From the NCBI RefSeq assembly GCF_027923225.1, contig NZ_BSDI01000017.1, positions 124,001-188,000 on the forward strand: a stretch of 64,000 nucleotides of DNA, given 5' to 3'. A program made the translations under genes and the position numbers. The DNA is from Phytohabitans aurantiacus. Its GTDB lineage: Bacteria; Actinomycetota; Actinomycetes; Mycobacteriales; Micromonosporaceae. Positions within the stretch are counted from its first letter, which is position 1, and each line of letters begins with the position of its first letter. Below, in pieces: positions 8,347 to 15,587 of the stretch. The notes below the pieces were generated by a model. That model had not been told where the DNA came from. It worked only from the letters and a program-made list of their open reading frames with translations, and ran no database searches.

Positions 8347-8442
8347 CGTAAGCAACCGGTAAGACCCGGCGTGGAAAGCGAACCGCCGACGTGGATAGCG
8401 AACCGATAGTGACGCCGTAGCCGGGACGTAGTGGACCCGTAG
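8347..8442. promoter_or_regulatory. Two clusters of 11-bp-spaced repeats, candidate SARP operator
   Basis: CGTAG occurs at 8416, 8427 and 8438, each exactly 11 bp apart; in phase upstream are GATAG at 8405 and 8394. A second pair, CGTAAG at 8347 and GGTAAG at 8358, is also 11 bp apart. SARP proteins bind direct repeats of this spacing just upstream of the -10 box. The last copy lies 55 bp before the GTG of the haloperoxidase gene at 8497, close to where such a site should be. A separate 15-bp near-repeat with 20-bp period (8371 and 8391) overlaps it. Confidence 0.55.
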
Positions 8443-8496
8443 TGCCTACACCAAGACTGCGCACCGACGACGTGAACGAAACGGGGAGGGGAACCA

Positions 8497-10002
8497 GTGG
8501 CTCACAGAGCGATCAAACGCAGAGTGGGTGCGGTGCTGCTCGCGGCCGTCTGCGCCGCGGCGGCCATGCTTCTGGCGACGCCGGGTCCGGCCGCCGCCGC
8601 ACCGCCCGCCGACCATGTGCTGTTCTGGAACGATGTCCTGCTGCGCACGTACCGCCAGGCCGGCGGGCCGCCCACCACGCTGTCCCGGGCGGGCGCGATG
8701 ATGCACGGCGCGATCTACGACGCGGTGACGTCGTTCACCTGCGAGGAGAACGAGCGGCGGGGGCTCGGCTGCGACTCCGAGCCGTACCTGGTGCGCGTCG
8801 ACATCCCGAACAACGTCAACCTTTTCCACGTCACGATGATCGACTACGCCGCCGTGTCGGTGCTTCGGTCGGTTTTCCCTCAGTTCAACTTCGACGCCGA
8901 CCTCGCCGCCGCGCAGGAGGGGCGGACGCCGTCGACCGGGCAGACCGAGTCGATCCGGGTCGGCAATGCGGCCGCCCAGGCGATGCTCAACGCGCGGGCC
9001 AACGACGGCTCGGCGAACAACACCCCCTACACGCCGGGCACCAATCCGGGTGACTGGCGACCCACCGGGTCCGGCAACGCGGCCTCGCCGAACTGGGGCC
9101 TGGTGCGACCGTTCGCGCTGACCTCCGGCTCCCAGGTACGGCCGCCGCTGCCGGGCGGCTTCGCCAGCACGGCCCAACTGCTGGCCAGCCCGCTTTACGC
9201 CGCGCAGGTCAACGAGGTCAAGCAGCTCGGGCGGGAGACCGGCTCGACCCGGACCGCCGAGCAGACGCGGATCGCGTGGTTCTGGGCCAACGACCTGGAC
9301 GGCACGTACAAGCCGCCGGGCCAGCACTACGCGCACACCCAGATCGTGGCCAAGCAGCGGCAGCTAACCGAGTTCCAGAACGCGCGCCTTTTCGCCCTCG
9401 TGGCGCTGTCCATGGCCGACGCGGGCATCGCGTCGTGGGACGCGAAGTACCAGACGGCGGTGGACCTGTGGCGGCCGGAGTCCGCGATCCGCCTCGCCGA
9501 CACCGACAACAACTCAGCTACTACGGCCGAGCCGGGCTGGGAGCCGCTGTCCGCAACGGCCGCCGGAGTCAACTTCTCACCGCCGTTCCCCGCGTACGTC
9601 TCGGGTCACGCGACCCTCGGCGCGGCCTGGGCGGGTGCCATGCGGCACTACTTCGGCACCGACAACATCACGTTCACCGCGACCACTGAGGACCCGCACG
9701 CCATCGGCGTGACCCGCACGTTCACCACCTTCAGCGCGGCCGCGACCGAGGACGCGCGGAGCCGCATCTACCTCGGGGTGCACTACCAGTTCGACGCCGA
9801 CCAGGGCATGGCCACGGGGACCCGGGTGGCGGACCACGTCGCCGCCAACTACCTGAAGGCCGCACCCGAGTGGGACATCTTCGGCCCGTTCCAGGGCGAG
9901 CAGGAATGCCAGGCCGAGGGTGACCGCCTGGTCGCCACGCCCGACTACTACGAGTACTTCTGCGACGGGTACATCGGCGAATGGTTCCTCAACGTCCGCT
10001 GA
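8497..10002 (+). CDS. Exported vanadium-dependent haloperoxidase-like PAP2 protein
   Basis: A 501-residue protein with a signal peptide (residues 1-35, cleavage near AAAAP). The C-terminal half has the vanadate/phosphate pocket of the PAP2/haloperoxidase fold: K317 with R326-P, S369-G370-H371 in YVSGHATLG, and R423 with H429 in RIYLGVHYQFD. Known members oxidise halides with H2O2 or hydrolyse phosphate esters, here outside the membrane. The usual spacing Lys-X6-Arg-Pro is Lys-X8-Arg-Pro here, so activity needs testing. Several Cys near residues 82-92 and at the C-terminus suggest disulfides. GTG 8497 follows GGGGAGGGG. The promoter gap carries SARP-type repeats, and a strong hairpin follows the gene. 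Confidence 0.87.
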   Translation: MAHRAIKRRVGAVLLAAVCAAAAMLLATPGPAAAAPPADHVLFWNDVLLRTYRQAGGPPTTLSRAGAMMHGAIYDAVTSFTCEENERRGLGCDSEPYLVRVDIPNNVNLFHVTMIDYAAVSVLRSVFPQFNFDADLAAAQEGRTPSTGQTESIRVGNAAAQAMLNARANDGSANNTPYTPGTNPGDWRPTGSGNAASPNWGLVRPFALTSGSQVRPPLPGGFASTAQLLASPLYAAQVNEVKQLGRETGSTRTAEQTRIAWFWANDLDGTYKPPGQHYAHTQIVAKQRQLTEFQNARLFALVALSMADAGIASWDAKYQTAVDLWRPESAIRLADTDNNSATTAEPGWEPLSATAAGVNFSPPFPAYVSGHATLGAAWAGAMRHYFGTDNITFTATTEDPHAIGVTRTFTTFSAAATEDARSRIYLGVHYQFDADQGMATGTRVADHVAANYLKAAPEWDIFGPFQGEQECQAEGDRLVATPDYYEYFCDGYIGEWFLNVR

Positions 10003-10012
10003 CCATCCAGAT

Positions 10013-10056
10013 CGGACGGAAGGCCCGGCCGCCGCGGCGGCCGGGCCTTCCGTCCG
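10013..10056 (+). terminator. Perfect 22-bp palindromic terminator hairpin
   Basis: A perfect inverted repeat with 22-bp arms meeting at 10034/10035. It begins ten bases after the haloperoxidase stop codon. The sequence is GC-rich with no U-run, like many actinobacterial terminators. Confidence 0.85.
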
Positions 10057-10232
10057 GCGCTCAGTAGCGCGCCGTACGCGGCCAATCCGATGCTGGCCGG
10101 TGGCGTACAACCCGGCGCGCTCCAGCGACGCGACCCGTAGCGGGGCACCTTCTCGACGTGCCGGTCCTGCACCTGTTCATCGGCTGAAGGACAATGCCGT
10201 CTTTCACTCCTGGCCCCGACTCGGTCTGACTG

Positions 10233-11192
10233 TCACGGCACCACGACGAGCCTGCTGCCCCGCAGATCGGAGCGTTGCCAGGCGGTCTCGATATCGCTCA
10301 GTGGCACCTTCACCACGTCGAAGGTCAGGTCGCCGGACCGCGTCCACGTCACGACCTGGCTGTAGACCTCCCGCATGGTCTGCGGGCTGAGCCCTTTGGC
10401 CGCACCGTAGATCTCGACCCCGGAGGTGCGCAGGCTCTCCGCGGCGAGAACGAACGCGCCGCCGGCCGATTCGCCGACCTGGATCAGTCGGGTCGGCTTC
10501 GGTAACGCGAACGACGTGGGGACCAGCGATCGCAACAGGACCTCGGTGGGCCGGCCCCAGAGATAGTCCAGTACGACGTCGTAGCCATCCCCCTTGGCGT
10601 CAAGGTACGCCTGCGCCAGCGATTCGTCCGGGACGGCGGTGTTGATCACCGTATCGGCGCCGAGGGCTTGTACCTCACGCAGTTGGTCGTCGTCGCGACC
10701 GGTCGCGACGATCCGTCCGGCGCCGAGCAGCCGGGCAACCTTCACCGCGAGTCGCCCCGCGACGCCGGTGGCGCCCTGCACGAGCACCGTCTCGCCGGGC
10801 ACGAAGCCAGCGGCTGTCTTGACGGACATGCCGGTGATCGCCGTGCCCAGCACGGTCGCGATCGCCGGATCGATACCCTCCGGTACCGGCACGTGGGCGC
10901 CCTTGGACACCACGGTCTTCTCGGCGAGCGCGCCGTAGGGCTGGCGCGGGTTGCCGAAGCCGACCAGGGTGCCGTCCGGCAGCGTGCCGATGCCGTCGAA
11001 GGCGGGAATCGCCGGCAACTGCGCGGTGTACCGCTGGCTCGCGTAGTGCGTGCCGGCCGCGACGCGCTTGTCGACGTTTTCGACCGCGACCGCCTTCACG
11101 TCGACGACCACCTCGTCGTGGCCGGCCACGGGATCGGGGAAGTCCTCGTAGCGAGGGATGCCACCGACCTCGTGCAACACCGCCGCCTTCAT
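10233..11192 (-). CDS. Medium-chain dehydrogenase/quinone oxidoreductase
   Basis: A 319-residue zinc-free medium-chain dehydrogenase. The N-terminal GroES-like domain begins MKAAVLHEVGGIPRYEDFPDP; the Rossmann domain has VLVQGATGVAGRLAVKVA (AXGXXG class). No zinc-binding cysteines are seen, so it is probably an NADPH-dependent quinone or enone reductase in the cytoplasm. I start it at ATG 11192, which has GGGAGCGGTG before it and overlaps by one base the stop codon of a 77-codon ORF, as in translational coupling; the frame stays open further upstream. It lies downstream of two tetO-like operators and diverges from a TetR gene, so it is probably repressed by that TetR and induced by its ligand (inference). 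Confidence 0.87.
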   Translation of the reverse strand: MKAAVLHEVGGIPRYEDFPDPVAGHDEVVVDVKAVAVENVDKRVAAGTHYASQRYTAQLPAIPAFDGIGTLPDGTLVGFGNPRQPYGALAEKTVVSKGAHVPVPEGIDPAIATVLGTAITGMSVKTAAGFVPGETVLVQGATGVAGRLAVKVARLLGAGRIVATGRDDDQLREVQALGADTVINTAVPDESLAQAYLDAKGDGYDVVLDYLWGRPTEVLLRSLVPTSFALPKPTRLIQVGESAGGAFVLAAESLRTSGVEIYGAAKGLSPQTMREVYSQVVTWTRSGDLTFDVVKVPLSDIETAWQRSDLRGSRLVVVP

Positions 11193-11425
11193 CACCGCTC
11201 CCGTCCGAAGAACGCCGCGATCCGTCGCTGCCAGGCCGGCAGGAACCGGGGAGGGCGGTCGGGTGAGTGGTTCCACCCGTGGTTCGGCGAAGGATGCGGC
11301 GCGAGGCCCTGGCCGTGGACCGCCTTGCCCTGGTGTCCAGCCGGCCGCTCCGCGTGCGGCGAGATCCCTGGGATGCGATGGGTCGCCCGGTGCAGCAGGC
11401 CCCGGAACGAGTGCTCGTTTGCCAT
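11192..11425 (-). CDS. 77-residue His/Pro/Arg-rich small protein
   Basis: It starts at ATG 11425 with AGGGAGACGG seven bases upstream and ends in TGATG, where the next gene's ATG overlaps. The protein is basic and rich in His, Pro and Arg (for example HPSPNHGWNHSPDRPPR), with no recognisable fold or membrane segment. The ribosome site, the position first behind the tetO-like operators, and the one-base overlap with the dehydrogenase support translation. It might act mainly as a leader that couples translation of the dehydrogenase. The dehydrogenase frame is also open through part of this region, so the evidence is not conclusive. Confidence 0.45.
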   Translation of the reverse strand: MANEHSFRGLLHRATHRIPGISPHAERPAGHQGKAVHGQGLAPHPSPNHGWNHSPDRPPRFLPAWQRRIAAFFGRER

Positions 11426-11436
11426 CTCCGTCTCCC

Positions 11437-11455
11437 TCTCTATCGGTGATAGGGA
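11437..11455. promoter_or_regulatory. tetO2-like operator
   Basis: On the minus strand the 19 bases read TCCCTATCACCGATAGAGA. From memory of the Tn10 tetO2 operator (TCCCTATCAGTGATAGAGA) this is 17 of 19 identical, with both differences in the centre. It lies between the small ORF/dehydrogenase operon (ATG 11425) and the TetR gene (11495). Confidence 0.8.
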
Positions 11456-11456
11456 A

Positions 11457-11475
11457 ACTCTAGCACTGATAGAGT
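11457..11475. promoter_or_regulatory. tetO1-like operator
   Basis: ACTCTAGCACTGATAGAGT matches the Tn10 tetO1 operator (ACTCTATCATTGATAGAGT, from memory) at 17 of 19 positions. The inner edges of the two operators are two bases apart. It ends 20 bases before the TTG start of the TetR gene, which suits autorepression. Confidence 0.8.
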
Positions 11476-11494
11476 GCCGGCGGGAGGTACCGAA

Positions 11495-12127
11495 TTGGCG
11501 CTAGACCGACAGCGGATCGTCGCGGAAGCCGTCACCCTGCTCGACGCCGAGGGGCTCGACGGCGTTACGACCCGCAAACTCGCCGCACGGCTCGGCGTGC
11601 AGTCGCCGACCCTCTACTGGCATCTGCCCAACAAAGCGGCGCTGGTCACCGCGATCGCCGACGCGATCCTCGACCAGCAGTTCCGCGACATGGCGCCGCC
11701 CGAGCCGGATCAACACTGGCAGGACTGGCTCAGCGGCCTCGCCGAGCGACTGCGCCGAGCGCTGCTCGCCCACCCGGACGGCGCCCGGGTCATCTCCACC
11801 GCCCAGCTCTCCGTCACCATGGCAGCGATCTCCGAACTGGCCATGAGCACCCTGGTGGCACGCGGCATCCCGCTGCGACAGGCCCGCGTGATCGTCCTGA
11901 CCGTCGAGCGCTTCACCGTCGGCCACGTCCTGGAAGAACAGGCCCCCCGCCCGGACGCGGACGCACTGAAAAACTTCGACATGGCCGCATTCGCCGAGCA
12001 GCACCCGACCGTGACGGTCGCGATCGCCGAGTACTTCAGCCCCGGCCGCACTGTGGACGACCTGTTCCGCGACTGTCTGGCGGTGGTCATCGCGGGCGCC
12101 GCGGCCAGAGCCGGGGCCACCTCGTAA
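11495..12127 (+). CDS. TetR repressor of the classical TetR(B)-like subgroup
   Basis: A 210-residue repressor. The HTH (about 9-47) reads VTTRKLAARLGV then SPTLYWHLPNK, very close to Tn10 TetR, keeping the Arg, Pro-Thr, Tyr-Trp-His and Lys used for operator contact. The ligand domain shows HPDGARV and FTVGHVLEEQ, which align with TetR segments HRDGAKV and FTLGCVLEDQ; the middle of the pocket is not conserved, so the inducer probably differs from tetracycline. I chose TTG 11495 because GGGAGG lies seven bases upstream; GTG 11474 overlaps the operator and lacks such a site. It likely represses itself and the divergent dehydrogenase operon through the two tetO-like sites. It is followed by a hairpin. 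Confidence 0.92.
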   Translation: MALDRQRIVAEAVTLLDAEGLDGVTTRKLAARLGVQSPTLYWHLPNKAALVTAIADAILDQQFRDMAPPEPDQHWQDWLSGLAERLRRALLAHPDGARVISTAQLSVTMAAISELAMSTLVARGIPLRQARVIVLTVERFTVGHVLEEQAPRPDADALKNFDMAAFAEQHPTVTVAIAEYFSPGRTVDDLFRDCLAVVIAGAAARAGATS

Positions 12128-12162
12128 CCGATCACTGGCACCGTGGCGGTGCCGGCATCGGT
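12127..12162. terminator. Hairpin between TetR gene and histidine kinase gene
   Basis: ACCGAT at 12127 and ATCGGT ending at 12162 enclose GGCACC (12138-12143) paired with GGTGCC (12148-12153). It lies just past the TetR stop codon and may serve both convergent genes. Confidence 0.5.
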
Positions 12163-12230
12163 ATGGCGGCGAGGGCGTCGAGCCGATCCCTTCGCCGCGC
12201 TCAGCCGCTGACCGTGCCGTGATGCGTTCT

Positions 12231-13334
12231 TTAGTGGATTGTGGTGGGGAGGCGGAGCTGGATCTGGTAGCCGTTGCCGGCTGTGGGGCCGCAGGTGATG
12301 GTGCCGCCGAGGAGTTCGGTGCGTTCACGCAGGCCGATGAGGCCGTGGCGGGCGCCGGGCAGGGGTTGGGTGGGGCGGGTTGCCGGGGTGTTGGTGATGG
12401 CGACTTCGATGGTGGCGTTGTGGCGCTGGATGTGGATGGTTGCTGTGGCGCCTGGGGCGTGTTTGCGGATGTTGGTCAGTGCTTCTTGCACGGTGCGGTA
12501 GATGGCGCGTTGTGTGGCGGCGCTGATGTCGGCTGGCAGGTCTCCGAGGAGGCGGGTTTCGATGCCGCTGTTCGCGATCAGCTGCCCTAGCCCGGCGAGG
12601 GTCGGCTGTGGGGTGAGTTCGGTGGGCGCGGTGCCGGAGGCGCGCAGGACGGTGACCATGTGCCGGAGTTCGTCCAGGGTGCGCACGCTCAGTTCGCGGA
12701 TGGTCTTGGCTGTCGTTTTGGTGTCTGGGTCGCTGGTGTTGACCTGGAGGGCTCCAGCCTGGACCGCGATGAGGCTGACCTGGTGGGAGACGACGTCGTG
12801 CATTTCGCGGGCGAGTTGGGCGCGTTCCTTGGCGAGCACGGTTTGGGCGAGGAGTTGCTGTTCGTGTTCGCGGGCCTGGTGGATCTCGGCCAGGCGCTGT
12901 TGCAGATCGCGGCGGGCCTGCACGAGCTGGCCGAGGAAGATCGCGGCGGCCCCGGTCGCGATGTTGTAGCCGAGGGAGACCAGCAGCTCGACGTGGGCGG
13001 CCGTGGGGAAGCCGTAGTCGGGCAGCTGCGCGATACAGGCGAGGCTGTAGAGGGCGGCGCAGACCGCGATTGTGCGCCGGTTGCGGGTGGTCGCCGAGAC
13101 CGTGTACAGGGCGACCGCGCTGGCTGCGGACGCGGGGGAAACCGCGGCGGCGGGCAGGGTGAGCGCGAAGACCAGGTACGGCCATCGGCGCCGGACGGCG
13201 AGCGCGAGTGCGGCGACGACGGCGACGATGTCGGCATACGGGCGGTCAGGGTCGGTCATCACCACGGCATCGAGGAGGGCGACCATGACCAGGGCGGCGT
13301 CGACGAACGGGGCGGAAGTCCGGCCGGACTTCAC
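12231..13334 (-). CDS. Sensor histidine kinase, NarL-partner type
   Basis: A 367-residue membrane kinase. About four or five hydrophobic segments fill residues 10-140, with almost no extracellular loop. A coiled-coil linker (about 140-172) leads to the HisKA_3 dimerisation helix AREMHDVVSHQVS, with the phosphorylated H179, and a HATPase_c domain (EALTNIRKHAPG N-box; HGLIGLRERTELLGG G-box) near the end. It phosphorylates its partner regulator after an unknown membrane or envelope signal. Its start overlaps the response regulator's stop by four bases (ATGA), so the two are translated together, regulator first. The gene converges with the TetR gene. Confidence 0.93.
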   Translation of the reverse strand: MKSGRTSAPFVDAALVMVALLDAVVMTDPDRPYADIVAVVAALALAVRRRWPYLVFALTLPAAAVSPASAASAVALYTVSATTRNRRTIAVCAALYSLACIAQLPDYGFPTAAHVELLVSLGYNIATGAAAIFLGQLVQARRDLQQRLAEIHQAREHEQQLLAQTVLAKERAQLAREMHDVVSHQVSLIAVQAGALQVNTSDPDTKTTAKTIRELSVRTLDELRHMVTVLRASGTAPTELTPQPTLAGLGQLIANSGIETRLLGDLPADISAATQRAIYRTVQEALTNIRKHAPGATATIHIQRHNATIEVAITNTPATRPTQPLPGARHGLIGLRERTELLGGTITCGPTAGNGYQIQLRLPTTIH

Positions 13335-14005
13335 GACGTGCCGTCCGCCTGTGTCAGCAGCCCGGCACGCTGGGCGATGAGGGCGGCCTGGACCCGGCTG
13401 GTCACTCTCAGCTTGGTGAGGATGGCGCTGACGTGGTCCTTGACGGTGCCCGCGCTCAGGTACATCTGCTTGCCGATTTCGGCGTTGCTCAGCCCGCCTG
13501 CGACGAGCACCAGTACCTGGCGTTCGCGGTCGGTCAGCCGAGCGACCGCGTCGGCCTCCGCCGCGCCGGTGGCGTCCGCACCGGCGGTGTTGTCCAGATA
13601 CCCGCCGACGACGGCCCGGGAGACCTTGGGCGAGAGCACCACCGCACCGGCGGCGAGGGTGCGGACCAGGTGGGCCAACTGCTCGGGATCGGTGTCCTTG
13701 AGGATGAATCCGTCCGCTCCCTCGCGCAGCGCGGTCGCGATGTACTCGTCGGCGTCGAAGGTGGTCAGCATCGCCACCGTGGGCGGGTGCGGCATGGCGC
13801 GTAGCTGGCGCAGGATGGTGAGGCCGTCGACGTCGGGCATGCGGATGTCGAGCAGGACCACGTCGGGCCGGTGCCGGGTGATCTCCTGGATCGCCTGGCC
13901 GCCGCCGGCGGTGGCCACCACGTCGATGTCGGCTGCCGCGCGCAGGATGAGCTGGAAACCGGAGCGGACGAGCGCCTCGTCGTCTACCACCACGACCCGG
14001 ATCAC
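13331..14005 (-). CDS. NarL/FixJ-family response regulator
   Basis: A 224-residue two-domain regulator. The receiver has the acidic pair in VVVVDDE, the phosphoacceptor Asp at about residue 53 (VVLLDIRMPD), a Thr in MLTTFDA and a Lys in FILKD. The LuxR-type HTH follows (LTDRERQVLVLVAGGLSNAEIGKQMYLS and TVKDHVSAILTKL). I start at GTG 14005 because GTGGAGCG lies upstream; GTG 14041 is possible. It is the partner of the kinase encoded downstream. The gene diverges from the DUF418 membrane protein at 14238, which may be under its control (inference). Confidence 0.93.
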   Translation of the reverse strand: MIRVVVVDDEALVRSGFQLILRAAADIDVVATAGGGQAIQEITRHRPDVVLLDIRMPDVDGLTILRQLRAMPHPPTVAMLTTFDADEYIATALREGADGFILKDTDPEQLAHLVRTLAAGAVVLSPKVSRAVVGGYLDNTAGADATGAAEADAVARLTDRERQVLVLVAGGLSNAEIGKQMYLSAGTVKDHVSAILTKLRVTSRVQAALIAQRAGLLTQADGTS

Positions 14006-14237
14006 ATTGCGCTCCACTCGATCACCCCGGTCGGCGGTCACCGACCGCTTGACCTTAACCGCTGGGGTGTGGCCGGGCCGCTGCCGGCACGACGGTCGCA
14101 GCCGCCGGGCGGGGTGAGTTTTCCCCGGTCAGCGGGGTGACCCCGCCGGGCGGCGGGGGTAGCCCGGTGGCTCGGCGGGGTTGGTGCCGAAGCCTGACGG
14201 ATGGTCGGGTGGGGCGCGGCGAGGCGACGGTGTCTGC

Positions 14238-15497
14238 ATGACAGCGATCGAGCCCGCGCAGGAGACGTCAGCGCCGCGGCCTGCCCCGGGGTCCGCGCCC
14301 GCGGCGGCGGTTGAGCCCGGTCGGTCGATGGGCAGGCTGGTCGGCGTCGACCTGGCCCGCGCGTTGGCCGTGTTCGGGATGTTCGCCGTGCATGTCGGCC
14401 CGTTCGAGGCGGCGCGGGGTGACGTCGGCGGTTGGTTCCGGACTGTGTCGGAGGGCCGGGCGTCGGCGTTGTTCGCGACGCTCGCCGGGTTCTCGCTGAT
14501 GCTGATCGCCGGTCGTTTCGAGCCGAAGACCGGCCTGACCGGTCGGCAGGCGAAGGCCCGGATCGTGATCCGCGCGGTGATTCTGCTGATTGTGGGCACC
14601 GCGTTGACGATGACGAACTTCGGCGACGCGGTGATCCTCAACGCCTACGCGGTGTACTTCCTGCTCGCGCTGCCGCTGACCCGGCTGCGCGCCCGGACGC
14701 TGGCCATCACGGCGGCCGTGCTCGCGCTGGTGGCTCCGCAGGTCGCGTTCGGCCTGCGGACGTGGCTGAGCGAGCCGGTCCTGCACAGCATCAACGCATA
14801 CGACCCGCTCGAGCGGCTCAGCGGCGTCGGCGTGCTGGATCTGCTGCTCACCGGCTTCTACCCGGCGATCACCTGGATGCCGTTCGTGATCGCGGGCATG
14901 GCGCTGGGCCGGCTCGACCTGGCCGCCGGCGCGGTGCAGCGGCGGCTGGCAGTGCTCGGTCCCGCGCTGATCGTGCTCGGATACGGTACGTCCTGGCTGG
15001 CTCTCAAGGTGCTGCGCGGCGGCGTCTCCGACCGTATGCCGGACGGCATGCCCGCGAAGGACGCCATGGCCGACCTGGCGGCCGGCGCCGGGCCGCCGCC
15101 GGCGAAGTGGGGCTTCGAGCCCGATGCCTGGTCGCTGCTGGCCGCCCAGCCGCACAGCGGGTCGACCTTCGACGTGATCGGCTGCCTCGGGGTGGCGATC
15201 ACCGTGCTGCTGTGCGCGATGGTGGCGATGGCCAGACTGCCAGAGCTGCGCCGGCTCGCCGGCCCGGTCATCGCCGTGGGCACCATGTCCCTGACCATCT
15301 ACGTGGCCCACATCCTGGCCATCCTCGCGCTACCCGGCCAGAGCGCCACCCCGCCGGACGCCAACTCGACCGGTCTGCTGCTCGGATTCGTCGTCGGCGC
15401 CGTCGTGTTCGCGGCGCTCTGGTCACGCTTCTTCCAGCGCGGACCACTGGAGCACCTGCTCAACACCGCCACCAGACCAGCGAGGCGCCTTCGCTGA
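14238..15497 (+). CDS. DUF418-type integral membrane protein
   Basis: A 419-residue polytopic protein. The cytoplasmic N-terminus is Ala/Pro-rich; the first helix carries RLVGVDLARALAVFGMFAVHVGPF, typical of DUF418/DUF1624 proteins related to heparan-alpha-glucosaminide acetyltransferase. About ten helices follow, and the end (SRFFQRGPLEHLLNTATRPARR) is the usual DUF418 tail. The first-helix Asp and His are the conserved polar residues. Activity of bacterial members is not established; an acyl-transfer role across the membrane is guessed from the relationship. It is divergent from the response-regulator gene and is followed after 90 bp by an ABC exporter on the same strand. Confidence 0.85.
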   Translation: MTAIEPAQETSAPRPAPGSAPAAAVEPGRSMGRLVGVDLARALAVFGMFAVHVGPFEAARGDVGGWFRTVSEGRASALFATLAGFSLMLIAGRFEPKTGLTGRQAKARIVIRAVILLIVGTALTMTNFGDAVILNAYAVYFLLALPLTRLRARTLAITAAVLALVAPQVAFGLRTWLSEPVLHSINAYDPLERLSGVGVLDLLLTGFYPAITWMPFVIAGMALGRLDLAAGAVQRRLAVLGPALIVLGYGTSWLALKVLRGGVSDRMPDGMPAKDAMADLAAGAGPPPAKWGFEPDAWSLLAAQPHSGSTFDVIGCLGVAITVLLCAMVAMARLPELRRLAGPVIAVGTMSLTIYVAHILAILALPGQSATPPDANSTGLLLGFVVGAVVFAALWSRFFQRGPLEHLLNTATRPARRLR

Positions 15498-15587
15498 GCG
15501 CGGGCCCAGGCAGCGCCGTCCGTTCCGCTTTCCCGGCTTCCGGGCCCGTCGGCGCCGTGCCCGACAACTAGCAGGAGAAAGAGTCTC

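Noticed and set aside
8371..8405. 15-bp near-repeat GTGGAAAGCGAACCG with 20-bp period
   Set aside because: Only two copies, and partly overlapping the 11-bp repeats; noted inside that feature rather than as a separate element.
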